Part shown: positions 1 to 8,574 of the stretch, in pieces
Layout of the letters: each line of letters opens with the position of its first letter
How positions within the stretch are numbered: position 1 is the first letter of the stretch
Source: an uncultured Collinsella sp.
GTDB lineage: Bacteria; Actinomycetota; Coriobacteriia; Coriobacteriales; Coriobacteriaceae
Direction of reading: 5' to 3'
Assembly (NCBI GenBank): GCA_937934165.1
Contig: CALGZX010000056.1
Span: 62,001-126,000, forward strand
DNA: 64,000 nt
Made by a program: the position numbers and the translations under genes
The notes under the pieces: model-generated
Databases searched by the model: none
The model's input: the letters and a program-made list of their open reading frames with translations, nothing else
Told to the model about the DNA's origin: nothing

Positions 1-1671
1 GCGGAAGAACCGCGCCGGGTCGTGCATCAGGTCCTCGAGCGGCACCAGCACAAAATCGCGTTCGCCGATCAGCGGATGCGGCAGGCGCAGCTTTTTGCCG
101 CCGTGGGTCTCGCCGTCCATCCACAGCAGGTCCAGGTCGATGGTGCGCGGACCGTTGGCCTTGGCCTTTTTGGAGCGGTCGCGTCCCAGCTCGGCCTCGA
201 TCTTCATGAGCTCGTCGAGCAGCACCAGCGGCGCAAGCTCGGTCTTGATCTCGATGACGGCGTTGGCAAACGCGTCCTGGCGCGTCTCGTAGGCAGGCTC
301 GCTCTCGTAAATCTTGGAGGAGTTAGACACGCAGGTGAGTGGAATCTCGGCGATCATGTCGCGTGCGGCGCGGATGTTGTCGCAGCGATGCCCCAGGTTG
401 GAGCCAACGGCCACAAACGCGCGGCGCGGCTGCGGCTTGGCAACCGCCCAGTAGCCGTTCAGGAACTGCGCAAAACCCGCGGCGTCGTGCACGCGCACGA
501 TGTTGGCACCGGCCTGGATGGCGCCCAGGCACACGCCAAACGTGGCGGCATCGCGCTCGGCGGCCTCGGTCACGCCCGAGACGGCGCCCACAAAGCGCTT
601 GCGCGACACGGCGCACATGAGCGGATAGCCCAGCGACGCCATCTTGGCAGTCTCGCGCTGGATGACGATGTCCTCGTTAGCCGACTTACCAAAGCCCGGG
701 CCAGGATCGATGCAGATGCGGTCGCGCGATACGCCGGCATGGATGAGCGTGCGGGCCTGGTCGGACAGAAAGCCCATGACGCGGCGCATGATGGGCGCCG
801 AATCGGGCAGGGTAAAGCGGCGGAGCTGCGAGGTGGGCACATAGGCCTCCTCACGGCGGGCACTGCGGCGCATCATGGCGGCCAGGCGGTCATTGGACTC
901 CGATGCGGCCTCGGTGGCTGCGGGCGCGGCCTCGGGCGCGGGCGCGACGGTCTCGGCGGCAGCAGCCTGCTCGGCGGCCGGCGTCTCCTGCTCGCTTGCA
1001 GGCTCGGACGTGGGCTCCGGTTCGCCAAACGGCAACGAGGGCTGCACCACGCCGCCCGGAAGCTTGGCCTCCGGCTTAAGCTCGCCCAGCAACTTGCCGC
1101 GACGGCGGCGAGCCGGCTTCTCGGCCTCACGCGCGGCCTCGGCAGCCGCCTCGCGCGCCTTCTCGGCAACAAACGCCGCTGCCGAGGTATCGAGCTGCAC
1201 CGTTGCGTGCGTGCGAGCGGGCGCGGCGACCTCGCCGGCATGCATCACGATGACGCCGCAGGTACTCGTCTTAACAAACTCGACCATCTTGGGATCGGTG
1301 AAGCCCGTCACGTCGTTGACGATCGAGGCGCCGCAGCGCACGGCCGCCTTGGCAACCGCCACATGACGCGTGTCGATCGAGACGATGGCGCCCTCCTTGG
1401 CCAGCGCGCGCACCACGGGCAGCACGCGGCGAGCCTCCTCGTCGGGGTTGACCGGGGTAAAACCAGGGCGTGTGGACTCGCCGCCCACGTCGATGATGTC
1501 GGCGCCGGCGTCGAGCATCGCCAGGCCGTACTCGATGGCAGCATCGGGGTCGAAGTGCTCCCCGCCATCGCTAAACGAATCGGGCGTCACGTTGAGGACG
1601 CCCATGATGCGCGGACGGTCAAAGCTGAGCTCATACTTTCCGCACCGCCATGTCTTGCTGTCGTTCGCCAT
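1..1671 (-). CDS. folP-folK: Dihydropteroate synthase / HPPK fusion (FolP-FolK), 3' end cut by window
   Basis: Bifunctional folate enzyme read leftward off the window edge (557 codons present). The N-terminal part is dihydropteroate synthase, which joins pABA to hydroxymethyl-dihydropterin pyrophosphate: NVTPDSFSDGG near residue 26, SIDTR, and DPGPGFGK near residue 325. The C-terminal part, from about residue 410, is HPPK, which makes that pyrophosphate substrate: VAVGSNLGHRCDN, then NGPRTIDLDLLWMDG and LPHPLIGERDFVLVPL. The start ATG at 1671 has GGAGG 6 nt upstream; an ATG 6 nt earlier sits directly on that GGAGG. Between about residues 150 and 282, inside the DHPS domain just after VIVMHAGE, lies an Ala/Glu/Pro-rich segment absent from ordinary DHPS. 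The fused enzymes would carry out two successive folate steps. Domain calls are secure; the insert is unexplained. Confidence 0.93.
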   Translation of the reverse strand, partial: MANDSKTWRCGKYELSFDRPRIMGVLNVTPDSFSDGGEHFDPDAAIEYGLAMLDAGADIIDVGGESTRPGFTPVNPDEEARRVLPVVRALAKEGAIVSIDTRHVAVAKAAVRCGASIVNDVTGFTDPKMVEFVKTSTCGVIVMHAGEVAAPARTHATVQLDTSAAAFVAEKAREAAAEAAREAEKPARRRRGKLLGELKPEAKLPGGVVQPSLPFGEPEPTSEPASEQETPAAEQAAAAETVAPAPEAAPAATEAASESNDRLAAMMRRSARREEAYVPTSQLRRFTLPDSAPIMRRVMGFLSDQARTLIHAGVSRDRICIDPGPGFGKSANEDIVIQRETAKMASLGYPLMCAVSRKRFVGAVSGVTEAAERDAATFGVCLGAIQAGANIVRVHDAAGFAQFLNGYWAVAKPQPRRAFVAVGSNLGHRCDNIRAARDMIAEIPLTCVSNSSKIYESEPAYETRQDAFANAVIEIKTELAPLVLLDELMKIEAELGRDRSKKAKANGPRTIDLDLLWMDGETHGGKKLRLPHPLIGERDFVLVPLEDLMHDPARFFR

Positions 1672-1766
1672 GAACATCCTCCTAAAATGCCCACGCCGCC
1701 GAGCTTGGGGAGCTGGCGGCGGGGTCGCTTTGCACTCAGTCTTTCTATTGTATCCGCGCGCGCGGG

Positions 1767-2519
1767 CTAGAACGCAAACGCGGCCGCGATGTCGCAAGAA
1801 ATCAGCAGGTCGGCATTTGCATCCTGATCGGTGGGAGCAAGATTGCAAATGGCCAGCGTATCGCCGTTAAAGTATCGCGTAAGGCCTGCCGCCGGATACA
1901 CCACGAGCGAGGTCCCGCCCACAATGAGGGCATCGGCCGCGGCGATGGCGGCAACGGCGCCGGTCAGCACATGCTCATCGAGCGGCTCCTCGTAGAGCAC
2001 CACATCGGGCTTAATGCGCCCGCCGCACGCGGGGAACACGGGCACGCCCGCGGCATCCTCGTGCTCGCGCGAGCAAATCCACTCGGCGCTATAGACCGCG
2101 CCGCACGACTGGCAAATGTTGCGATGGACCGATCCGTGCAGCTCGAACACGCGCTGTGAGCCGGTCATCTGATGCAGGCCGTCGATGTTTTGCGTCACCA
2201 CGGCGTCGAGCTTGCCGGCGCGCTCCAGCTCGGCCAGCTTGGTGTGGCAGCGGTTGGGTTTAGCGTTAAGCGCGATCATCTTGGTGCGGTAAAAGTCGAA
2301 GAACTCCGCCGGATGCGCCTCGTAAAAGCTATGCGACAGCATGGTCTCGGGCGGATAGACAAACTGCTGGTGATACAGGCCGTCCACGCTGCGGAAATCG
2401 GGGATGCCACTTGCCGTGGAAACACCCGCGCCGCCAAAGAAGACCACGCGCTTATGGGTGCCGAACAGCTCCGCCAGCGCGGCGGAGGCCTGCTTGGGAT
2501 CCGTTATTGCCTGCGTCAT
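1767..2519 (-). CDS. NAD-dependent protein deacetylase, sirtuin (SIR2/CobB family)
   Basis: Sirtuin of 250 residues that removes acyl groups from lysines using NAD+. Visible motifs: GAGVSTASGIPDFRS near residue 31, TQNIDGLHQ near 108, the catalytic His in FELHGSVH, and CQSC as the first half of the zinc site. The second half, normally CxxCGG, reads VFPACGG, so the third zinc cysteine is Phe; an extra Cys in EWICSR lies about 15 residues earlier. The reading frame extends upstream, but ATG 2519 (MTQAITD) has GGAGG about 7 nt before it and is preferred. It stands alone, downstream of nothing on its strand and divergent from exonuclease III. The family is certain; the substrate is unknown. Confidence 0.92.
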   Translation of the reverse strand: MTQAITDPKQASAALAELFGTHKRVVFFGGAGVSTASGIPDFRSVDGLYHQQFVYPPETMLSHSFYEAHPAEFFDFYRTKMIALNAKPNRCHTKLAELERAGKLDAVVTQNIDGLHQMTGSQRVFELHGSVHRNICQSCGAVYSAEWICSREHEDAAGVPVFPACGGRIKPDVVLYEEPLDEHVLTGAVAAIAAADALIVGGTSLVVYPAAGLTRYFNGDTLAICNLAPTDQDANADLLISCDIAAAFAF

Positions 2520-2654
2520 ATGAGTCCTCCGTCCTTGTTGGTCGGGCAGCGTTGGGCGACGTCCCAGCATGCGGCCTTTAAGTCAGCATGCGCGGAGCCC
2601 ACCCCGCCCCTGTTGCGCTAATCTTAAGCCTGCCAACCCCGTCGAAAGGACACC

Positions 2655-3473
2655 ATGCCTCAGACTTACACCTTTGCCTCGTGGAACGTTAACGGCCTGC
2701 GCGCCGTGCTCAAAAAGGACCCGAGCTTTATCCAGATCGCGCAAGAACTCGACGTCGACATCTTGGCGCTGCAGGAGACCAAGCTGCAAGGGGGCCAGGT
2801 CGATATTGACCTGCCCGGTTATTACCAAACCTGGAGCTACGCCGAGCGCAAGGGCTACTCGGGCACCGCGGTCTTTAGCCGCCAGGAGCCGCTGCGCGTG
2901 CTGCGCGCCGACGCGCTGCTGCCCTACGCCGGCGAGGGCGAGGCGGCCGTACTCGTCGCCCAAGCCGTAACCGAGGGCCGCGTCTGCGCGCTCGAGTTCG
3001 ACAAGTTTTGGTTTGTCGACGTCTACACGCCCAACGCCCAAAATGAGCTCGCGCGCATCGATGTGCGCATGGCCTGGGATGATGCCTATCGCGGCTTTTT
3101 GACGGGACTCGAGCGCGAGACCGACAAACCCGTCGTAACCTGCGGCGACTTTAACGTGGCGCATGAGGAGATCGACCTTAAGAACCCCAAGTCCAACCGC
3201 GGCAACGCAGGCTTTTCGGACGAGGAACGCGGCAAGTTTACCGAGCTGCTCAACGCCGGCTTTACCGATACCTGGCGCGCGGCAAACCCCGACGTCGAGG
3301 GCGTCTACAGCTGGTGGAGCTATCGCTTTAATGCCCGCAAGAACAACGCCGGCTGGCGCATCGATTACTTCCTGGTAAGCGACGCAATCGCCGACAACGT
3401 ACGCGACACCGGCATCCGCGGCGACATCTTCGGCAGCGACCACTGCCCCGTCACCCTCACGCTAGAACTCTAG
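2655..3473 (+). CDS. xth: Exodeoxyribonuclease III family AP endonuclease
   Basis: Mg-dependent AP endonuclease/3' exonuclease of the EEP fold (272 aa) acting in base-excision repair. The order of motifs is canonical: SWNVNGLRA at the N-terminus, LQETKLQ carrying the metal-binding Glu, VDVYTPN, GDFNVAHEEIDL with the catalytic Asp and Asn, NAGFSDEER, WRIDYFLVS, and SDHCPV with the catalytic His near the C-terminus. Length matches the family (about 250-280). The start ATG follows GAAAGGACACC. It is a single gene divergent from the sirtuin. Nothing is missing or odd. Confidence 0.96.
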   Translation: MPQTYTFASWNVNGLRAVLKKDPSFIQIAQELDVDILALQETKLQGGQVDIDLPGYYQTWSYAERKGYSGTAVFSRQEPLRVLRADALLPYAGEGEAAVLVAQAVTEGRVCALEFDKFWFVDVYTPNAQNELARIDVRMAWDDAYRGFLTGLERETDKPVVTCGDFNVAHEEIDLKNPKSNRGNAGFSDEERGKFTELLNAGFTDTWRAANPDVEGVYSWWSYRFNARKNNAGWRIDYFLVSDAIADNVRDTGIRGDIFGSDHCPVTLTLEL

Positions 3474-3622
3474 CCCCAAGTAATTCCTGGGGGGACAGAG
3501 GAAAACAGATTATGTGGCCCCTCTCCCCCTATAAGGTGCGGTGGAATAGTTCCTGTTTGGGCAGCAAATAGCCAAAAACGAGAACTATTCCACCGCAAGT
3601 TCGTGAGGGAACGCGAAATGCC
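3474..3622. repeat. Intergenic palindrome (3538-3596)
   Basis: A perfect 15-base inverted repeat, GCGGTGGAATAGTTC at 3538-3552 and its complement at 3582-3596, spans a 29-base loop. Just before it (3488-3530) lies a weaker GGGGACAG/CCTCTCCCC pairing of the GGGAC type seen elsewhere in the window. It sits between the convergent ends of exonuclease III and the ECF S gene. There is no clean T-run, so it reads more like a REP element than a terminator. Confidence 0.6.
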
Positions 3623-4336
3623 TTACAGCCCGTATTTCACGACGACACGGTTAATGCGACGGCACCAGGGCTTGTACAAGGCGGCCAAAAACACGCAGGT
3701 CGCGAGGCCATGCATGATGTCGAACGGCACCGCCGTAGCAAGACGCGCTACGGCGCCTGCCCACGTGAGCGGTTGAACAAAACCGATGATGTCGTACGCG
3801 TTGATCACGACGCCATACAGCAGGCCCGACGCAAAGCCATACGCCAACAGCGCCAGCATTCGCACGGTTCCATCGGCGCGGTCAAACGCGCCCGCATGCG
3901 CCAGTGCGCCACCGATATAGCCCACCAGACCCCAGGCGTACATCTGCCACGGCGTCCACATGCCCTGTCCGAAAAAGAAATTACTGGTCAGCGCTGCCAA
4001 CGCGCCGACCATGAAGCCGTTGCGACGCCCGAGCGTCGCCCCGGCGATGATGGCGATGGCACTCACGGGCTTAAAATCGGGAATGGGCCCAAACAGGATG
4101 CGCCCCGCCGCGGCCAGCGCCGCCAGCACCAGCGTGGGCATGATTTGGCGCAGGCCTGGACGTGATGTCTCATAGCCCGCAAAGAACAGTGCAAGCACGA
4201 GTGACACAACAACCAGCATGGCAAGCGCCGCCTGCTCAATGCCCGCCAGCAATGCTGCGGCCATCACCGCCGGCACCACCAACAACAGCGGAATCTCCAT
4301 TTTTGTGAGTAGGCGCGAGGCGCGATGATCCGTCAT
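3623..4336 (-). CDS. ECF transporter substrate-binding (S) component, CbrT-like
   Basis: Integral membrane S component of about 237 aa, last gene of a leftward T-A-S operon. Hydrophobic segments cover most of the protein. The stretch GPIPDFKPVSAIAIIAG...LTSNFFFGQGMWTPWQ resembles S components annotated as CbrT or of unknown vitamin specificity, so cobalamin or a related compound is possible but unproven. ATG 4336 (MTDHRAS) begins 4 nt after the ecfA stop and suggests translational coupling; MEIPLLL at 4300 is an alternative. The frame also stays open back to 4369, inside ecfA. It presumably binds substrate in the membrane and topples against EcfT. Confidence 0.8.
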   Translation of the reverse strand: MTDHRASRLLTKMEIPLLLVVPAVMAAALLAGIEQAALAMLVVVSLVLALFFAGYETSRPGLRQIMPTLVLAALAAAGRILFGPIPDFKPVSAIAIIAGATLGRRNGFMVGALAALTSNFFFGQGMWTPWQMYAWGLVGYIGGALAHAGAFDRADGTVRMLALLAYGFASGLLYGVVINAYDIIGFVQPLTWAGAVARLATAVPFDIMHGLATCVFLAALYKPWCRRINRVVVKYGL

Positions 4337-4340
4337 CCCA

Positions 4341-5984
4341 TCACGCCCTGTAGAACACGTTGTCGGCAAAGAAATCTGCCGGAGGCTCCATGCAGGCGAT
4401 CTCGCCGTCGAACATCATGGCGATGTCGTCGGACACCTGCTCGGCAAAGTCTAAGTCGTGCGTGGCCATGATGACGGTACCGCCGGCATTCGCATGGTCA
4501 CGCAGGGCGCGGGCGATAATGCAGCGACTTGCCAGATCAAGGCCCTTGGTGGGCTCATCAAGCAGCAGCAGCTCCGGACCAATCAACAGCAGCTTTGCCA
4601 ACGCAAGCAGCTGGCGCTGACCGCCCGAAAGATCGTACGGGTGACGCGCCTCCAAGCCAGCCAGACCCAGGCACGCTGCCTGCTCCTGTGCTGCGGCCTC
4701 GTCGTATCCGCAGACCGAAGCCCATTCCATCAGCTCGTCGCGCACCGTTTCGGCGACCAGCAATGCCTTGGGATTCTGTGGTAGCAGTGCCGCCGAAGCC
4801 GCCCCACGCACCATGCGGCCACGCTGCAGCTTAGCCGTCTTGGCCAGCACCGAGAGCATCGTCGACTTGCCGCAGCCGTTTCCGCCCACGACTGCATGCA
4901 CCGCGCCAACTGAAAACGTCACATCGAGCCCGCGCAGCACCCAACCGCCCGCGCGATCGTAGCGAAACCAGCCTTCCGACAGGGTGGTAGCCGACCCGCC
5001 GTGCATTTTTTGGAGTATTCTGCTTCCATCCGTGCGCGGGAAGGCTTCCGAGCCGTTCTCGGGCGACGTTTGCGTCACAAATTCGGACGATTTGTCCAAT
5101 TCAGAACTTTTTTTCGCGCTCGATACGTCCTCGAACGGCTCCAGAGAGCCCAAATTGTCCTCACGCCTGCTGAATACTCCGTTTTTTGCACATCGGATGG
5201 CACCCCACCCCAGCATGTCATCGGAAAACAGCGATTCTCGGCGTCCCAAAGAAGCCATATCCGCCACTTCGCGCACGCGACCGCCCTCAATCCGGTACGC
5301 ACACGTCGCATACTCGAGCATCGGCCGCGGTTGATGCGTAGCCACAACAACCGTGCAGCCCAGCTCACGGTTCACGCGAAACAGCGCATGCAGAAAATTC
5401 TTCTCGGCAACGGGATCGAGCTGAGACGTGGGCTCGTCGAGCAGCAGCACACGCGGACGCAGCGCCAGGACGGCGGCAAGCGACAGCAGCTGTTTGCGGC
5501 CACCCGAAAGCGTGTCAGTATCGCGGTGAAGCCAATCTTCCAGCCCAAAGAAATAGCTGGTCTCAGCTACGCGACGGCGCATCTCATCACGCGCTAGCCC
5601 CAAGTTTTCCAGGCCAAACGCCATCTCGTGCCACACGGTTTCGCACACGATCTGGTTCTCGGGATCCTGGAACACATAGCCCACGCGCTCCGCCGATGCC
5701 CGCACATCCATGTCGGCGACGTTCTCGCCCAGCACGAGCAGTTCGCCAGTGCGCTCGCCCGCCGGAGCGATCTCGGGCTTGAGTAGCGACAGCAACGTCG
5801 ACTTACCCGATCCGGTACCGCCGACAAGCAGCGCAAATGCACCTTGGGGAACAGACCAGTCGAGTCCCTCGAGCACCGCAGCATCCGCATCGGGGTAGGC
5901 AAAGCTCAGGCTCCGCACCTCAATCGCCGGCATATCCGGGCCGTATGCCGCGCCCGACACCGGTCCCCTATCCAACCGAGCCAT
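4341..5984 (-). CDS. Fused double ATPase of an ECF transporter (EcfA1-EcfA2 type)
   Basis: One 547-aa chain holding both ABC ATPases that power the ECF complex. Domain 1 (about 20-250): Walker A GGTGSGKST, signature LSGGRKQ, Walker B LLLDEPTSQLDP. Domain 2 (about 330-545): Walker A GGNGCGKST, signature LSGGQRQ, Walker B LLLLDEPTKGLD and the switch His in MATHDLD. Its start overlaps the ecfT stop by one base (TGATG), and the S component follows 4 nt after its stop, so the three genes are one operon and a dedicated rather than shared ECF system. The linker at residues about 265-328 is encoded by a repeat-bounded insertion with a composition unlike the flanks. An internal Met 18 (MPAIEV) is another possible start. 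Confidence 0.93.
   Translation of the reverse strand: MARLDRGPVSGAAYGPDMPAIEVRSLSFAYPDADAAVLEGLDWSVPQGAFALLVGGTGSGKSTLLSLLKPEIAPAGERTGELLVLGENVADMDVRASAERVGYVFQDPENQIVCETVWHEMAFGLENLGLARDEMRRRVAETSYFFGLEDWLHRDTDTLSGGRKQLLSLAAVLALRPRVLLLDEPTSQLDPVAEKNFLHALFRVNRELGCTVVVATHQPRPMLEYATCAYRIEGGRVREVADMASLGRRESLFSDDMLGWGAIRCAKNGVFSRREDNLGSLEPFEDVSSAKKSSELDKSSEFVTQTSPENGSEAFPRTDGSRILQKMHGGSATTLSEGWFRYDRAGGWVLRGLDVTFSVGAVHAVVGGNGCGKSTMLSVLAKTAKLQRGRMVRGAASAALLPQNPKALLVAETVRDELMEWASVCGYDEAAAQEQAACLGLAGLEARHPYDLSGGQRQLLALAKLLLIGPELLLLDEPTKGLDLASRCIIARALRDHANAGGTVIMATHDLDFAEQVSDDIAMMFDGEIACMEPPADFFADNVFYRA
5002..5190. mobile_element. MITE-like in-frame insertion within the fused ecfA gene
   Basis: Terminal inverted repeats bound this 189-bp block: TGCA, six variable bases, then GGAGTATTCWGC, at 5002-5023 and inverted at 5169-5190. 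Fifteen of the 22 arm positions match. Inside lie a second pair sharing GAGCCGTTC and a small GGAC-GATTT-GTCC hairpin. The length is exactly 63 codons and the frame is open throughout, giving a Ser/Lys/Glu-rich linker (SSAKKSSELDKSSEF and VTQTSPENGSEAF are parts). A hydrophilic linker between two ABC domains would be well tolerated. Whether it moves or merely spreads like a MITE cannot be told from one copy. Confidence 0.65.
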
Positions 5985-6877
5985 CAGCCGAACCTCTTCT
6001 CATCGATCGCATGCAACACGCAGGGCAGCATCATCCAGGCAGCGTACACGACATAGCCCAGCCACGGCGCCGGCACCGATAGTTGCGGGTAAAACGAATA
6101 CTGCGTTGTCGCGGTCCATGCCACCGCCACCGCAGCGGCACCAAACACCGCAAGCCCAACCAGCGCGGCAACATCGCCGCGACCCAGCCGATACCGCGCG
6201 TACGTCGTGCGACGTGTCGCGGCGCCCCATCCACGGGAGCGCATGGCGTCCGCGCGCTCCAGCGAATCTTCCATGCCCCAGCCCATCAACACGCTCGATG
6301 CCCGTAGGCGCGAACGCACGGGATCGGCCGGCGCGCGACCCGGCACATCAATCGCATCCTGCACCGCCAGTACCGTACGACCGCGGCGTAAAAACTGCGG
6401 GATAAGCCGCATGCACATCGAGATCATGAGCGCGAGCACCGGCGCGGCGTTGCCCAAAAGCGCAAGTACCTTGTCGTATTCGAGCATCGACGCCGCGGCC
6501 TCAAACCACAGCACGCTCGCCACGAACAGCCCGCCCATGCACAGGCCGTAAACCATGCTCTCTAGATACACCGCACGCATGCCAATACGAAACAGCTCCG
6601 TCGAGCCCGATGCACTAAACAGCGGATTGAGCACCGCAATGATCAAAATCACCGGCAGCTGCCAGCGAAGCGCGCCCAACGTGCGCGCAACACCGCGCGT
6701 CGCAAGCCCGTACGCCAACCCGCCCGCAAGCGATAGCGCAATCAGCACCGGTTGCATCGAGAACATGGTGAGCCCCAACGTCAGCACCATGTAGAGCGCC
6801 GGCACCGCCGGATGCGACATCGAAAATGCCGCGACGGGTTCGTTGCCCGATTCCTCTCGCATGGTGTCCACGGGCAT
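5984..6877 (-). CDS. ecfT: ECF transporter transmembrane (T) component
   Basis: EcfT of 297 aa: the coupling membrane protein linking the S component to the ATPases. It has several hydrophobic helices (TLGLTMFSMQPVLIALSLAG near the N-terminus and others). A long amphipathic segment ends in ADAMRSRGW, which matches the Ala-x-x-x-Arg-Gly coupling motif that docks into the ATPases. Start choice: ATG 6877 has GAGGGG 6 nt upstream; TTG 6895 and ATG 6883 are possible but badly spaced. It is the first gene of the ecfT-ecfA-S operon, transcribed divergently from glmU. Confidence 0.9.
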   Translation of the reverse strand: MPVDTMREESGNEPVAAFSMSHPAVPALYMVLTLGLTMFSMQPVLIALSLAGGLAYGLATRGVARTLGALRWQLPVILIIAVLNPLFSASGSTELFRIGMRAVYLESMVYGLCMGGLFVASVLWFEAAASMLEYDKVLALLGNAAPVLALMISMCMRLIPQFLRRGRTVLAVQDAIDVPGRAPADPVRSRLRASSVLMGWGMEDSLERADAMRSRGWGAATRRTTYARYRLGRGDVAALVGLAVFGAAAVAVAWTATTQYSFYPQLSVPAPWLGYVVYAAWMMLPCVLHAIDEKRFG

Positions 6878-7067
6878 CCCCATCCCCTCGCTCAAACGTC
6901 AACGCCGCAGCGCCGCCACCATACACAACCAGCGCAAACGCCGTACCGCCGGCCCAAGCCTCAGCTGCCGCGCATCAATCGTTACGCGCTCATCATATGC
7001 CTGCGGTATCATATTGCGCCGTGTATCGTTTCCAAACACACGTCTCTATAACGTAACAGGAGATCAC

Positions 7068-8480
7068 ATGGACGCAACCGCAATTATCCTCGCCGCCGGC
7101 GAGGGCACCCGCATGAAGTCGAACCACTGCAAGGTTTCGCACAAGATTCTAGGCAAGCCCATGGTTCAGTGGATCGTCGACGCCACCATCAAGGCCGGCT
7201 GCAGCCGCGTCGTGGTCGTCATCGGCAGCCACGCCGACGAGATGCGCGCCCTCATCGATGGCGCCTACGCCAACAGCGCCACCAAAGTCGAGTGCGTCGA
7301 GCAGACCGAGCGCCTGGGCACCGGCCATGCCGTCAAGGTCGCGCTCGAGGCCTGCGGCATCGCGCAAGGCCCCGTCGTCGTGCTCAACGGCGACCTGCCG
7401 CTCATCACCGCCGACACCGTCGCCAAGTTCGCGCAGACCGTCGCCACCGGCGAGCTCGCCTGCACCGTCATGACCATGACCCCGCCCGATCCTTTTGGCT
7501 ACGGCCGCATCAAGCTGGGCGCCGATGGTCAGATCGAGCGCATCATCGAGCAGAAGGACTGCACGCCCGAGCAGGCCGCCACGCTGCTGGAGTGCAACGC
7601 CGGCTGCTACGCCTTCGACGGCGCGCAGCTTGCCGCCCACATTAACGAGATCGGCAACGACAACGCGCAGTCCGAGTACTACCTGCCCGACATGCTCGAA
7701 ATCCTCAAGGGTCACGGCCAGGCAGTCTCCATCTTCCACTGCGACGACTACCGCGACGGCCTGGGCGTCAACAGCCGCATCCAGCTCGCGCAGCTCACCG
7801 CCATCGCGCGCGACCGCATCAACGAGCACTGGATGGCAGAAGGCGTCACGTTCATCGACCCCACGCAGGCCTGGATCGGTCCCGACGCCACCATCGGCCG
7901 CGACACCGTCGTGTGGCCGCAGACGCATCTGATCGGTCACGTCACCGTGGGCGAGGAGTGCCAGCTCGGCCCCAACAGCCGCCTCACCGACACCACCGTC
8001 GGCAGCGGCTGCATCATCGATGAGACCATCGCCATCGAGGCCGTCATCGAGAACGGCGTCGACTGCGGCCCGCGCGCCTACCTGCGCCCGGGCACCCACA
8101 TGCTCGACGGCTCCAAGGCCGGTACGCACGTGGAAATCAAGAAGTCCACGATCGGCGAGGGTTCCAAGGTGCCGCACCTGTCCTACATCGGCGACACCAC
8201 CATGGGCGCCGGCGTCAACGTGGGCGCGGGCTCCATCACCTGCAACTACGATGGCGTGCACAAGCACAAGACCGTCATCGGCAAGGATGCCTTCATCGGT
8301 TCCGACACCATGATGGTCGCGCCCGCCCAGATCGGCGACGGCGCGCTCGTGGCCGCCGGCTCCGTCATCACTGAACCGGTCCCGGCAGACGCACTCGGTC
8401 TGGGTCGCGCCCGTCAGGTAAACATTGAGGGCTGGGCCGCCGATTATCGCCGCCGTCTGCACGAGGACGACGAGGTATAA
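7068..8480 (+). CDS. glmU: Bifunctional GlmU (GlcNAc-1-P uridyltransferase / GlcN-1-P acetyltransferase)
   Basis: Makes UDP-GlcNAc for peptidoglycan (470 aa). N-terminal nucleotidyltransferase: LAAGEGTRMKS with the pyrophosphorylase signature, then LNGDLPLI and GYGRI. C-terminal left-handed beta-helix acetyltransferase: hexapeptide repeats from about residue 250 and the conserved YLRPGTH, SYIGD and NYDG segments. The frame extends further upstream, but ATG 7068 is preceded by AGGAG at 7058-7062 with good spacing. A Rho-independent terminator follows. It sits immediately before prs, a common pairing, although here each appears to have its own promoter. Confidence 0.97.
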   Translation: MDATAIILAAGEGTRMKSNHCKVSHKILGKPMVQWIVDATIKAGCSRVVVVIGSHADEMRALIDGAYANSATKVECVEQTERLGTGHAVKVALEACGIAQGPVVVLNGDLPLITADTVAKFAQTVATGELACTVMTMTPPDPFGYGRIKLGADGQIERIIEQKDCTPEQAATLLECNAGCYAFDGAQLAAHINEIGNDNAQSEYYLPDMLEILKGHGQAVSIFHCDDYRDGLGVNSRIQLAQLTAIARDRINEHWMAEGVTFIDPTQAWIGPDATIGRDTVVWPQTHLIGHVTVGEECQLGPNSRLTDTTVGSGCIIDETIAIEAVIENGVDCGPRAYLRPGTHMLDGSKAGTHVEIKKSTIGEGSKVPHLSYIGDTTMGAGVNVGAGSITCNYDGVHKHKTVIGKDAFIGSDTMMVAPAQIGDGALVAAGSVITEPVPADALGLGRARQVNIEGWAADYRRRLHEDDEV

Positions 8481-8497
8481 CGTTTTACCAAGCATCT

Positions 8498-8531
8498 AAG
8501 GAGCTGTTCCCATGGGGGCGGCTCCTTTTTC
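8498..8531 (+). terminator. Rho-independent terminator of glmU
   Basis: AAGGAGC pairs with GCTCCTT across a short loop, followed by TTTTTCT, 17 bases after the glmU stop. Confidence 0.85.
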
Positions 8532-8574
8532 TATCGTGACCTGCGCGACCGGATGAGTGGTCGGTTCGTGTCCG

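Noticed and set aside
22..1770. Plus-strand frame of 582 codons at the left edge
   Set aside because: Antisense to the FolP-FolK gene, which has clear family motifs; the plus-strand translation has none.
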